A stretch of DNA of 29,333 nt, from contig CBIHOZ010000086.1 in assembly GCA_966211525.1 (NCBI GenBank), positions 1 to 29,333 of the forward strand, in the 5' to 3' direction. The position numbers and the translations under genes are program-made. This DNA comes from Ohtaekwangia sp966211525. GTDB lineage: Bacteria; Bacteroidota; Bacteroidia; Cytophagales; Cyclobacteriaceae. Shown here in pieces: positions 8,897 to 16,909 of this stretch (positions are counted from its first letter, which is position 1; the number at the start of each line of letters is the position of its first letter). The notes beneath the pieces are model-generated. The model ran no database searches, had not been told where the DNA came from, and saw only the letters and a program-made list of their open reading frames with translations.

Positions 8897-10315
8897 TTAC
8901 CCGGCACGTTCGGGTATAAGACCTTTCTCGCGGGCAATTTTCATAACGAGTTCGAGCGCTTCCGCCCGATCGTTTTTGATATGTCCTTCGAGGATGGCTT
9001 CTTTGATTTGTTCCTTAATCTCCCCGATGATTCGTCCGGGAGGTACATTGAACATTTGCATGATCTCATCGCCTGTTACCGGAGGCTGGAAGTTACGGAT
9101 GTTGTCCTTCTCCTCTACCTCGCGCATTTTCAGTTCCACCAGGTCGAAGTTCTTGAGAAAGCGTGTAACCTTATCGTTGTTTTTGGAAGTGATATCGGCA
9201 CGGCAAAGTTTCATCAGTGCATCGGTGTCTTCGCCGGCTTCAAAGAGCAGTCTGCGTATAGCCGAATCCGTTACTTCCTTCACCAGCGAGATCGGACGCA
9301 AGTGTAACTTCACGAGCTTCTGCACAAACAACATCTTCTCATTCATCGGTAACTTCATCCTGCGAAATATACCGGGCACCATGCGCGCACCTTTATCTTC
9401 ATGACCGTGAAAAGTCCAGCCATGCACTTTATCAAAACGCTTCGTAGCAGGCTTCGCTATATCATGAAGTATAGCAGCCCAACGCAGCCACAAGTCATAC
9501 GACATCGTAGATACATTGTCCAATACCTGCAGCGTGTGAAAGAAATTATCTTTATGTGTTTTGCTTCCTACATATTCAACACCGTGCAACGCGATCATCT
9601 CCGGGAAGAAATGTTTCAGCATGCCACTGTGAAAAAGTAATTTGAATCCGTACGAAGGCACCGGACTCAGAATGATCTTATTGAGTTCATCCGTAATGCG
9701 TTCCTGCGAAACAATCTTCAGGCGTTCGGCTTGGTTCATGACCGCTTCAAATGTGTCAGGCTCAATATCGAAACTTAGCTGCGATGCAAAACGAACAGCG
9801 CGCATCATACGCAACGGATCATCTGAAAAAGTTATAGCAGGATCCAGCGGAGTGCGGATCATTTTCTTCTTCATGTCTTCAATGCCATTGAACGGATCGA
9901 TCAACTCACCAAATGTATTCTTGTTCAGACTGATCGCGAGCGCGTTCATGGTAAAGTCTCTGCGCTTCTGGTCATCGTCCAGTGTCCCATCCTCAACAAT
10001 AGGCTTGCGTGAGTCACTGCGATACGATTCTTTACGCGCACCGACAAATTCAAGGTCAAGATCTTCGTAACGAATCTGCGCGGTACCAAAACTTTTAAAA
10101 ACATTGACATGAACCGAAGGACCTAACATCTCGGCAACAGTCTGTGCCAGTTGAATGCCGCTTCCCACACAAACAAAATCAATGTCTTTGGACGGACGAT
10201 GCAGGATCAAATCACGCACATACCCGCCTACCACATACGTATCCACACCGAGCCGGTCGCCCGCAGCACCGATAATCGTAAATATTTTATTCTCCAGGGA
10301 AGAAGCCAGATTCAT
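8897..10315 (-). CDS. cca: CCA tRNA nucleotidyltransferase / poly(A) polymerase family protein with HD domain
   Basis: The 472-residue class II nucleotidyltransferase has GGYVRD (30-35) and the metal-binding DID (44-46). It also has the family segments RRDFTMNALA (118-127) and DDPLRMMRAVRFA (165-177), and the ERITDEL helix (205-211). A C-terminal HD phosphohydrolase domain has H260, the HD pair H284-D285 in ILHDIAKP, and HGHE. In Bacteroidota this arrangement is generally annotated as the CCA-adding enzyme that completes or repairs tRNA 3' ends; sequence alone does not separate CCA addition from poly(A) addition. It is a single-gene unit, convergent with the response regulator. The ATG at 10315 puts the nucleotidyltransferase domain at the expected distance from the N-terminus. 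Confidence 0.9.
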   Translation of the reverse strand: MNLASSLENKIFTIIGAAGDRLGVDTYVVGGYVRDLILHRPSKDIDFVCVGSGIQLAQTVAEMLGPSVHVNVFKSFGTAQIRYEDLDLEFVGARKESYRSDSRKPIVEDGTLDDDQKRRDFTMNALAISLNKNTFGELIDPFNGIEDMKKKMIRTPLDPAITFSDDPLRMMRAVRFASQLSFDIEPDTFEAVMNQAERLKIVSQERITDELNKIILSPVPSYGFKLLFHSGMLKHFFPEMIALHGVEYVGSKTHKDNFFHTLQVLDNVSTMSYDLWLRWAAILHDIAKPATKRFDKVHGWTFHGHEDKGARMVPGIFRRMKLPMNEKMLFVQKLVKLHLRPISLVKEVTDSAIRRLLFEAGEDTDALMKLCRADITSKNNDKVTRFLKNFDLVELKMREVEEKDNIRNFQPPVTGDEIMQMFNVPPGRIIGEIKEQIKEAILEGHIKNDRAEALELVMKIAREKGLIPERAG

Positions 10316-10334
10316 TTCAAAAGCAATTCAGCTT

Positions 10335-10342
10335 CAAAGGTA
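10335..10342 (-). promoter_or_regulatory. cca: Candidate -7 box of the cca promoter
   Basis: On the minus strand TACCTTTG matches the Bacteroidota -7 consensus TAnnTTTG exactly, 19 bases before the cca start codon. A clear TTTG -33 element at the right distance is not seen (the region reads GGTTAAC), so support is partial. Confidence 0.4.
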
Positions 10343-10364
10343 GAGAATGTTAACCGTTCGTGGG

Positions 10365-10407
10365 AATGGTAAATGAAATAGAGTTATAACGATGATTTTT
10401 TACCATT
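10365..10407. promoter_or_regulatory. Inverted repeat between the barrel gene and cca
   Basis: AATGGTAAA (10365-10373) and TTTACCATT (10399-10407) form a perfect 9-bp inverted repeat with a 25-base spacer. It sits 12 bases past the barrel gene stop and just upstream of the cca promoter region. It could be a weak terminator or an operator; there is no T-run after it on the minus strand. Confidence 0.3.
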
Positions 10408-10419
10408 AAAACCCATCTG

Positions 10420-12171
10420 CTAGAAGCTATAGGCATACGCAAGTGTAGCAGTGAGCGATCGCGTTGTTCCGCGGGCTTCTATATCGCGCTGCTGCCAGAT
10501 GGTGTTGGCACTGAGGTTATGGCGCTTGAGTAAAGTATAGCCGGCATTCCAACGCAGGTTTAATACCTTGTTCTGTACATCGCCATCATTAAAGCTTACA
10601 TTATAGGATGACGATAGCCCGGTAGTGATCGCTTTCTTGAATACCTTCGCTTTTACGCCCAACGTAGGGCCTAGTGTAAGAAACTCATCTCCGCCCACAT
10701 GATTATACGTGGTATTGAATGCCGCATTGAAGTTGATCGCCTGCGGAACGAGTAACAATCCATATCCCGTGCTGAGATTATAGCATTGAGACAGTGCTCC
10801 CGGCCGGATCACATCACCTTGCTTGTCAGCAGCCTCCTGGTAGCTGAGATTCACATTGAGGTTTTGTCTCCTGTTTTCATTTCTTCCGAAATTATAGATC
10901 GTGTTGATCGCGAGGTTTTGAGACAGTTGCGTGAAGTCGAGTGTATCAAGATTGTCGTAAGGCGATTGCCCGTTGATATAGTCGAACTGCGAGCGGATGT
11001 TCATATAGGTCTGGAAACTTGAATAGGACACCGATGCATTGAACTTTTCATTCGGAGTATAATTCAGGTTTGCCGAACTCACAAAACGTTTGGACGATTG
11101 CTCCTTATCGTTGTCAAGGTTATCGCGCTGCACGCCCCAGCTCAATGCTATATTTGCTTTGTCTTTTAAGAACGGACGTGCATACCGTAACGTAATGTTT
11201 TCATAGTCATTGTTGAAGTAGTACGCACCCAGGGTTCTATACTCGGGGTCAATGCGTTCATAGCCTACTCCTATCGTGTTCTTATAGAGTTGATAGTTCG
11301 CTTCTACCTTAAATGCTTTATAGGCTTCTGTTGATGATCGATTACCCAGTGTTTTATGAATGATCGATGAACCTTCACGTGATGCACGTACATCGCGCGT
11401 TAACAGACTTACACCGTATTCACCGGAAAGACTGAGGTTGTCCATCAACTTGATTCCTCCCTCCCAGCTGAACGCTACATTCTGCTGCGGAAATATATTC
11501 AGACTGTCCGGTTGCCAGCGTAATGAATTAGGATCGTCTTTCGCTGCAAACATCGTCATGCCCAGGTAATGGTCCTCCTGGTCGTAACGAACCTTCGCAC
11601 CATAGCCCATCCGTTGGTATGCAGCAGGAACAAGCCGGTTAGCCGTATCATACTCTACACTGCGCTGCAGTCGCCCGTACATCGCGCTATATTTGAACGG
11701 TCCTTTCGGAGTAAGATCCACGCCTACACCGGTAAACATATGACCGTTGAGTGTATAGGGAGAGAAGCTCATCGCCACATCACCTATATGTCCGGTGATC
11801 CATTTATACATCGGGTGCACACTGAATCGGTTTGGTAAAGTGGGATAACCGTAGCTGGAACCGAGGTTCGTGATATTAAATGAAAACGGTAGATTGATCT
11901 GATTGTATATATTGAAATTAACACTGCCACTCAGAAAATATGTAAACGGCTGACGACCTTGTCCGTCATTGCCATCATAAAATACCGTGTTGGCAGATAT
12001 ACCGCCACCAATCCGGACCGGCTTCTGCGAAAATGTATTTTTCAGATTACCCAAATCAACCTGCTGTGCGTGCAGTTCAAAGCATGCCAGCGTCACCACA
12101 ACAAGAATAGCGAGCAACCTGTATATATTTCTACAGGAAGCAACATAGCCGATAACAGAGCGGGTATTCAT
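10420..12171 (-). CDS. Outer-membrane beta-barrel protein
   Basis: The 583-residue protein has an N-terminal hydrophobic signal segment (about 19-35, ending ELHAQ) that suits Sec export. Beyond it is a long run of alternating polar/hydrophobic strands with aromatic girdles and short polar turns. The C-terminus is TATLAYAYSF, ending in Phe as expected for Bam-inserted barrels. It is about twice the length of PorP/SprF-type proteins and lacks their N-terminal signature, so I do not assign it to that family. Its start codon overlaps the stop of the upstream PKD lipoprotein gene (ATGA), so the two are probably made together and may form a pore-plus-lipoprotein pair. A specific substrate or partner cannot be named. 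Confidence 0.75.
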   Translation of the reverse strand: MNTRSVIGYVASCRNIYRLLAILVVVTLACFELHAQQVDLGNLKNTFSQKPVRIGGGISANTVFYDGNDGQGRQPFTYFLSGSVNFNIYNQINLPFSFNITNLGSSYGYPTLPNRFSVHPMYKWITGHIGDVAMSFSPYTLNGHMFTGVGVDLTPKGPFKYSAMYGRLQRSVEYDTANRLVPAAYQRMGYGAKVRYDQEDHYLGMTMFAAKDDPNSLRWQPDSLNIFPQQNVAFSWEGGIKLMDNLSLSGEYGVSLLTRDVRASREGSSIIHKTLGNRSSTEAYKAFKVEANYQLYKNTIGVGYERIDPEYRTLGAYYFNNDYENITLRYARPFLKDKANIALSWGVQRDNLDNDKEQSSKRFVSSANLNYTPNEKFNASVSYSSFQTYMNIRSQFDYINGQSPYDNLDTLDFTQLSQNLAINTIYNFGRNENRRQNLNVNLSYQEAADKQGDVIRPGALSQCYNLSTGYGLLLVPQAINFNAAFNTTYNHVGGDEFLTLGPTLGVKAKVFKKAITTGLSSSYNVSFNDGDVQNKVLNLRWNAGYTLLKRHNLSANTIWQQRDIEARGTTRSLTATLAYAYSF

Positions 12172-13511
12172 CGTTTTAATTTTTGCACCTTAATATCCAG
12201 AAGTATATATGACTGCGTTCCGTCTGCCACAAAGCTCTTTACCTTGATAGCACCTTTTCTTCCATCACCTGTCTCAAACAAAACAACACGCGGCACCACA
12301 CTGCCATTGAAGAAAGATATTTTACTGTCGTTGTTCTTTATATCGAGTGGTTGCAGTGGCGTATCATTCGTCATGGCATCAAACTGACTTGATGAGAATG
12401 ATATAGTACTCGATTCAAGTGTATTGATAAAGGCCGTGTGTGTTGCTCCCGAAATAGCCGGAAATGAATACCTGGCCGCTGAGTCCGGTGATATAAACCG
12501 GCTATAGCTGAAGCTTGAGTTTATACTAAAGAAGACTATATCTACCAGGCTTCCATTCTCTGCCGTTACATCCTCGCGTTTCAATACCTGTCGGAGCTTC
12601 GTAGAATAAAAACTACCGGAAGCCGTATGGCCCGCACTAATGGCGAGCTTAACATCCTCCATGATATAGAGATTTGTATTCGGCTTTACCGTGATGGTGC
12701 GTTGTATAGTCTGTACATCTTTATCATTCTCTGTTTGTAGCGTTACCGTATACGTGCCGGGATTTTCAAAATATATAGTTGTATTCTCCGCGTTTGCATT
12801 ATCGATAACTCCTCCGGTTGCCGACCACGCATAGCGCAATGCACTGATCGTGCTATTCTGAAGATTGGCCGTTAATGGAGCCTCATAATCTTCATCTTCA
12901 AACGAAGGCATAATTGAAAAATCGATAGCCATGGCCGGCTTCAAAACGATTGTCTTTGACGAAGTAAAGAACTCTCTTCCATTGCTTACGCGAAGTTGTA
13001 TGGTATGCTCGCCCGGAGAATCAAATACAACATCCGGAGGATTCATCTCCGTGGATGTAGCGGGAGTTCCTCCTTCAAACGTCCATTCATACGAAGATGC
13101 ACCACGCGTTCGATTCGTAATTTTTACAGTAGCGGGTACAAAGTCATTTACCTGCACAGCAACATCAAACGCGAGATTAACAGCTGAGTCGAGGGTAAAT
13201 GTAATTTCTTTGGTATTACGTTGCGTGTCATTCCACGCTTCGAGTTTTATAGTATATGTACCTGCTTTATCGTACGAGATCGTTCCTGGATTCTTGTCAT
13301 CTGATGTTGCCGGTGAAGCGCCTTCAAATGTCCAGCGGTAAAAATCAGCGCCCGATGTTCGGTTCACCAACGTGAGGTCTACCGGCACGGTATAGCTTTC
13401 CGGCTGGATATATTCAAAGTCTATAATAACCGGTACTTCCTCTTCCTTATAGCAAGAGGACATTACTATGGTTACAATGAAACTTACAAAAAGGGTAGCG
13501 TAAAACTTCAT
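12168..13511 (-). CDS. PKD-domain lipoprotein
   Basis: The 447-residue protein has a lipoprotein signal peptide with lipobox MSSC (Cys about residue 20), followed by YKEEE. That acidic tract resembles the Bacteroidota lipoprotein export signal and suggests surface exposure. Three PKD-like beta-sandwich modules follow: about 30-110 (YRWTFEGASPATS), 112-195 (YEWTFEGGTPATS) and 198-280 (YAWSATGG). Each ends in a PGTYT- or PGEHT-like strand (one reads KAGTYT). The first two are close copies of each other. The remaining 165 residues are beta-rich and unrecognised. The gene ends in a 4-base ATGA overlap with the barrel gene. A strong hairpin lies just upstream of it, so it may start a separate transcription unit from the toxin cluster. 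Confidence 0.8.
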   Translation of the reverse strand: MKFYATLFVSFIVTIVMSSCYKEEEVPVIIDFEYIQPESYTVPVDLTLVNRTSGADFYRWTFEGASPATSDDKNPGTISYDKAGTYTIKLEAWNDTQRNTKEITFTLDSAVNLAFDVAVQVNDFVPATVKITNRTRGASSYEWTFEGGTPATSTEMNPPDVVFDSPGEHTIQLRVSNGREFFTSSKTIVLKPAMAIDFSIMPSFEDEDYEAPLTANLQNSTISALRYAWSATGGVIDNANAENTTIYFENPGTYTVTLQTENDKDVQTIQRTITVKPNTNLYIMEDVKLAISAGHTASGSFYSTKLRQVLKREDVTAENGSLVDIVFFSINSSFSYSRFISPDSAARYSFPAISGATHTAFINTLESSTISFSSSQFDAMTNDTPLQPLDIKNNDSKISFFNGSVVPRVVLFETGDGRKGAIKVKSFVADGTQSYILLDIKVQKLKR

Positions 13512-13563
13512 GCAGGCAACTGTAAAGTGCTTTAGTATAAATCGGTGTCGGTTTAAACTTTAC

Positions 13564-13596
13564 TGCAATCGGGCGATCGTCAATCGCCCGATTGCA
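13564..13596. terminator. Strong GC-rich hairpin between lipoprotein genes
   Basis: TGCAATCGGGCGAT (13564-13577) and ATCGCCCGATTGCA (13583-13596) form a perfect 14-bp stem with a 5-base loop. It begins 16 bases after the stop of the upstream minus-strand lipoprotein gene. On the minus strand it is followed by GTAAAGTTT, a weak T-run; on the plus strand by ATAGTTTTT. It is the best terminator-like structure in the window and probably ends the long minus-strand operon. Confidence 0.7.
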
Positions 13597-13612
13597 ATAG
13601 TTTTTCTAAAAG

Positions 13613-14170
13613 TTAGTCTCGTGGAATTTGGGTAAAAGTTCCACTATAATGCCCACTTACCTGTACCTTCTTGGAAAGGTCATCGGATATAGCCTGACCT
13701 TCAAAATCAACCGTATATACATCACCCGATTTTGCAACCGTCACTTTGCCGGACCCAAATTCATACTCATCACCTTGTTGCGTTGAGACATCAAAGTTTA
13801 AATCCATATACCCGACAACAAAATCATTTGGTTCGGCATCAGAATCATTGCCAACAAACTCGTGTACACCCGTCCCTATTTCAGCTGAACCTGACGACAA
13901 CATCAACGTTATTACATCACCTTTTCCCGTAGCATTCGTTCCATTGATACTGATTCCACTAGAGAAGAGTGTAATATCGTGAAAATATATATCCGCTCCG
14001 GACGAACTCTCCCCTGCGGTCTCATCATACAACCATACAGCTGAAGATGAAAGACCTTTCTTCGAGCCATCCTTCACATAATAATTCGATGGTCCCTCAT
14101 CATCATCCCCGCAAGATGCCAATACAACAGCCGCAGCCAACAACAAAGCATTCGTAAATCTTCTTTTCAT
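13613..14170 (-). CDS. Small surface lipoprotein of unknown function
   Basis: The 185-residue protein has a signal peptide and lipobox LASC (Cys about 20) followed by GDDDEG, an acidic tract like the Bacteroidota lipoprotein surface-export signal. The mature part is Ser/Gly/Asp-rich and predicted beta, with repeated short strands (VITLMLSSG, GKVTVAKSGDVYTVDFEG, VQVSGHYSGTF). I recognise no enzymatic motif. The pattern is like small Bacteroidota lipoproteins predicted to fold as one beta-sandwich. It starts 51 bases after the immunity-like array and precedes a strong hairpin. Whether it belongs functionally to the toxin operon or is only the last gene before the terminator is unknown. Confidence 0.75.
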   Translation of the reverse strand: MKRRFTNALLLAAAVVLASCGDDDEGPSNYYVKDGSKKGLSSSAVWLYDETAGESSSGADIYFHDITLFSSGISINGTNATGKGDVITLMLSSGSAEIGTGVHEFVGNDSDAEPNDFVVGYMDLNFDVSTQQGDEYEFGSGKVTVAKSGDVYTVDFEGQAISDDLSKKVQVSGHYSGTFTQIPRD

Positions 14171-14221
14171 GTTTATTTATTTTGGTTAAAATTCTTGACA
14201 TATATATCACTCATTTCAGTT

Positions 14222-14614
14222 CTATCGCTTTATCGGATTTTCACCTTCCAACATAAGTTTTACATTTAGCAAGATGTTCCTTAGTCTTTCAAAATCAACA
14301 GTGGGATTAATATCTTCTTCGATATACATAACAAATTGTTCAATGGTCATCGAATTTATCTTTTCAAGAGCTCTATTTAGGAAGCTTACACTCCATGCAA
14401 TTTTATTGCTATCGTCCCGAAGAGTTTCATCAAAAAAATACTTATAGATCTCGACCTCAGAGTTCATTATCCACTCCTCCTTAAGACTACTAGTCCACGC
14501 TGGACGATCTTCGATTGAATCAATATATCTAATTAAAAATAATTGTATCCACGTTATTAATCCGGGGTTTTCCTCGAATGAGAGTTGCCTATATTTCACA
14601 CTTACATATGCCAT
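14222..14614 (-). CDS. Hypothetical protein, possible immunity protein
   Basis: The 130-residue soluble protein has no signal peptide. It is rich in aromatic and acidic residues and largely helical by eye (WIQLFLIRYIDSI, FLNRALEKINSMTIEQFVMY). I do not recognise the family. It begins 6 bases after the preceding 326-residue gene, so the two are translationally linked. It shares the AT-rich composition of the cluster behind the EndoU toxin. Position, size and cytoplasmic location fit an immunity or accessory protein of a displaced toxin module. That is inference from context only. Confidence 0.6.
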   Translation of the reverse strand: MAYVSVKYRQLSFEENPGLITWIQLFLIRYIDSIEDRPAWTSSLKEEWIMNSEVEIYKYFFDETLRDDSNKIAWSVSFLNRALEKINSMTIEQFVMYIEEDINPTVDFERLRNILLNVKLMLEGENPIKR

Positions 14615-14620
14615 TATTAT

Positions 14621-15601
14621 TTAATATTTAGCAGAACTCTTTATAACGTCAACAAAAAAATCCGCTATAAATGCATTCATAAAATAAGGATAATTCAGCA
14701 CCAGCAGACTTTCGTCTTCCTCTCGATCGAAGAAATCATATTTACCACTCTGTAAAACATCTCGGATCCCCTCATTATTTACTTTATACCCTATGATATT
14801 TACCTGTTCTAAACTACTTTTTAATGCATGCCGTTGCTCGACACTTCGCCACTCATGAAATAAAAAAGAATCACCGGCTGGGTCAGCTTTTGCCATAGGT
14901 TTTAAGTTATAGTTCACTAATCCGTCCCTCATGATTGACATAAAATGTAAAATTGAGGTTTTAATATCTTCATACCTAGAGAAGTAGGACATGTGAACAT
15001 TGGATAGTATATACTGACCTGCATCACTAAAGGTCAATATTTTTTGTGGCGATGCCTTTAATGATATATCTTGAAATAGCGAGATAAGGTTCTCTAAATT
15101 TTCAGCAACGTGCAAATTAACTTTCTCAAGTTCGCTTTTACCATCATCGTTCTCTATAGCGCAATAAGGGCCTGCTGAAAGCACTGAAATTTGTGCGTTA
15201 CCTTCTATCTCCTGATCAAAGCCTATACTTGATCCATAGTCCCGTCCCCAACAACTCACTGCCATCATTATATGCTCGTACTCCGATTTCAATCCCGCAA
15301 AACGCCAACATTCTATAGGAACATAAATTGTGAGTTTTGTACTCGAAGTATTAAAGTTACTAGCAATCTTTTTTGGTTCTCCTAAAGAGACTTCTCCAGT
15401 CTGTTCAAATGATGTCTTTCCAGGAACTGCTTCTTTTATCACCAAGTTCTTCCATTCGTTAGAACAAATCTTATTTTCACTTACTATATGAATTAATTTT
15501 AAGAAAACTTCTGAAACCTGCGATTCAGAAAACCATAATCTTGAGTCTAGTTCAGTTGCCATAGCCTTATCAAATCCACCTTTCCCGTTCGCTGCATACA
15601 T
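14621..15601 (-). CDS. Hypothetical protein in immunity array
   Basis: The 326-residue protein has no signal peptide or membrane segment. I do not recognise the family. Features seen: a helical N-terminal third, a central beta-rich part with WRFAGLKSEYEHIMMAVSCW, and a C-terminal NYPYFMNAFIADFFVDVI. The ATG at 15601 immediately follows a TAA in the same frame (TAA|ATG). A later Met (residue 15, MATELDSRLWF) is an alternative start. Sampled base composition is about 27% GC (14641-14700), far below the chromosomal genes on the left. It lies between a SUKH-3-like immunity gene and the 130-residue gene, so an immunity role is plausible but unproven; a stranded effector is the main alternative. 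Confidence 0.6.
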   Translation of the reverse strand: MYAANGKGGFDKAMATELDSRLWFSESQVSEVFLKLIHIVSENKICSNEWKNLVIKEAVPGKTSFEQTGEVSLGEPKKIASNFNTSSTKLTIYVPIECWRFAGLKSEYEHIMMAVSCWGRDYGSSIGFDQEIEGNAQISVLSAGPYCAIENDDGKSELEKVNLHVAENLENLISLFQDISLKASPQKILTFSDAGQYILSNVHMSYFSRYEDIKTSILHFMSIMRDGLVNYNLKPMAKADPAGDSFLFHEWRSVEQRHALKSSLEQVNIIGYKVNNEGIRDVLQSGKYDFFDREEDESLLVLNYPYFMNAFIADFFVDVIKSSAKY

Positions 15602-15658
15602 TTATAAAGTATAAAGACTGTCCTTACCTTTATTTGTGTCGCTGACCGAATACTCCTT
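15602..15658 (-). pseudogene. Short in-frame peptide remnant before the 326-residue gene (speculative)
   Basis: An 18-codon open stretch (KEYSVSDTNKGKDSLYTL, then TAA) runs between an in-frame TAA at 15659-15661 and the ATG of the next gene with zero spacing. It may be the last codons of a lost toxin tip, like the larger remnant before the SUKH-3-like gene, or simply the untranslated leader. It is too short to judge. Confidence 0.2.
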
Positions 15659-15739
15659 TTAATAAATATTTATACTATATCGACCTACCAACCAAGTTGC
15701 GAAGTAAATCGCTGCTGTCACTTTCTTTCGACTTTCTTC

Positions 15740-16330
15740 CTATCTTCCCCACGGATTTATTTGCAAGGTGTCATTAAGTGGAGGTCTGTATAATAACTTC
15801 TCTCCCAAAGAGGGTATCCACTCTAAGGTTTGTTCGTTCAACAACAAAGGAGCATTAAATCCAAAAAGAATACATTGAATTGCTTCCTCCGCTTTATTTG
15901 CAATCCAGATAAATTCAGGGATAAACGTCAGTAAGTAAAAATTAGCATCTTCGTCCATCATCAAGTTGTTGTTCTCTTTTAATCTCGCCACATAATAAAT
16001 TTGTTTTCCTATTAAGGCAGAATAATAATATTCATCATTTTCATTAGTCGTATCTATTCGATCTGAGCTATTAAAAGAGTTTAATTTAAGATAATTATAA
16101 ACCTCTAAACTATTAAAATAGTCAGCTCCCACAACATCAACCTGATCAAGCGCTTTATCATTATTTATTTTTAACGAGCCAAACTCAGCAACAAAATTGA
16201 TCACGCTTTGCGGAACAATTCGATATACCGGTGTAGGTTCCAGTTGTGATACTATATTTCTTCCTTCATACCAGCCCGCGCTTACTAATATAGATTTCAA
16301 ATTATCACTCAGGCCGTTAACATTATTCAT
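15740..16330 (-). CDS. SUKH-3-like immunity protein
   Basis: The protein has 196 residues from the chosen start. The N-terminal segment LKSILVSAGWYEGRNI, followed by VINFVAEFGSL, matches the SUKH-3 pattern (L..aGW.pgR..., then F...fG.L). The C-terminal helix with NKAEEAIQCILFG also fits. SUKH-superfamily proteins neutralise polymorphic toxins by binding them in the cytoplasm, and no signal peptide is present here. I chose the ATG at 16330, because a toxin-tail-like fragment ends 1 base before it. An in-frame ATG at 16351 would add seven residues and overlap that fragment. Composition is very AT-rich (16021-16080 is 25% GC). Family call is by pattern memory, not by search. Confidence 0.72.
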   Translation of the reverse strand: MNNVNGLSDNLKSILVSAGWYEGRNIVSQLEPTPVYRIVPQSVINFVAEFGSLKINNDKALDQVDVVGADYFNSLEVYNYLKLNSFNSSDRIDTTNENDEYYYSALIGKQIYYVARLKENNNLMMDEDANFYLLTFIPEFIWIANKAEEAIQCILFGFNAPLLLNEQTLEWIPSLGEKLLYRPPLNDTLQINPWGR

Positions 16331-16331
16331 T

Positions 16332-16457
16332 TTATCTAAAGTTATTATCATTCTCTACCCACTTCATCGGATTATAACACCATTCTTTATAATAGCCGCC
16401 CCAAGATTCCAGTGTTTGACTGTCCTCCAAAAAAATCCCATTTATTTCGCCCCTAAA
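16332..16457 (-). pseudogene. Orphan 3' fragment, probably a displaced toxin C-terminus
   Basis: After the stop of the EndoU immunity gene the same frame stays open for 41 codons with no start codon near its beginning (first residues FRGEINGIFLEDSQ). It continues through ESWGGYYKEWCYNPMKWVEN to a TAA that lies 1 base before the SUKH-3-like ATG. The peptide is rich in Trp, Tyr and Cys and looks like real protein rather than random translation. The spacing copies the toxin-immunity junction at the main toxin (2 bases). It is best read as the leftover end of a toxin tip whose immunity gene is the SUKH-3-like gene. The toxin family is not identifiable. Confidence 0.5.
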
Positions 16458-16907
16458 TCAACTACCTCTTTTATTCTCTTGACTCTCTAAAAAGCCAAGC
16501 CACAGAATAGAAATTTGCCTAAATACTTTTGTCTCAAGTTCCATTCTTTCATTCTGTTGAGCCTCTTTTCTTCCTTCATTCAAATCATTGTTTGAAGTGA
16601 AATAAGTTTTTTCGGGTCCAATAATAGCCGAAACTATGTTGTTACCTAAAATCTCATCTCCCCAACTTCTTTCCACCACTTCATCTATCGCAGGTATTAA
16701 ATCTTCCTTAATTTCATTTATACTACAACCATAACGAAAAAAATCACTTCCATAATTGTAGGATCCCGTCTCTGAATCTTTAATATATAATGCAGGTTCA
16801 TTAGGCATCCGATCAAACACATAGCATTCGAGTTCATATTTCCCACAGGACAAGACAGTTAGTTTGTATTTTTCTCCTTCCTGGATATAGGGGTTAATCT
16901 CTTTCAT
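16458..16907 (-). CDS. Probable immunity protein for the EndoU toxin
   Basis: The 149-residue soluble protein has no signal peptide. Its ATG lies 2 bases after the stop of the EndoU toxin gene, the standard toxin-immunity arrangement with translational coupling. The N-terminal half is beta-rich (YKLTVLSCGKYELECYVFD), then a central acidic helix (INEIKEDLIPAIDEVVERSW) and a C-terminal helix with KVFRQISILWLGFLESQ. I do not recognise the family from sequence. Expected role is to bind and block the EndoU RNase domain in the producing cell and its kin. That assignment rests on position, size and composition, not on a motif. Confidence 0.65.
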   Translation of the reverse strand: MKEINPYIQEGEKYKLTVLSCGKYELECYVFDRMPNEPALYIKDSETGSYNYGSDFFRYGCSINEIKEDLIPAIDEVVERSWGDEILGNNIVSAIIGPEKTYFTSNNDLNEGRKEAQQNERMELETKVFRQISILWLGFLESQENKRGS

Positions 16908-16909
16908 AG

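Noticed and set aside
10420..12171. Barrel protein as a PorP/SprF family member
   Set aside because: It is nearly double the usual length and lacks the N-terminal family signature; only a generic barrel call is supported.
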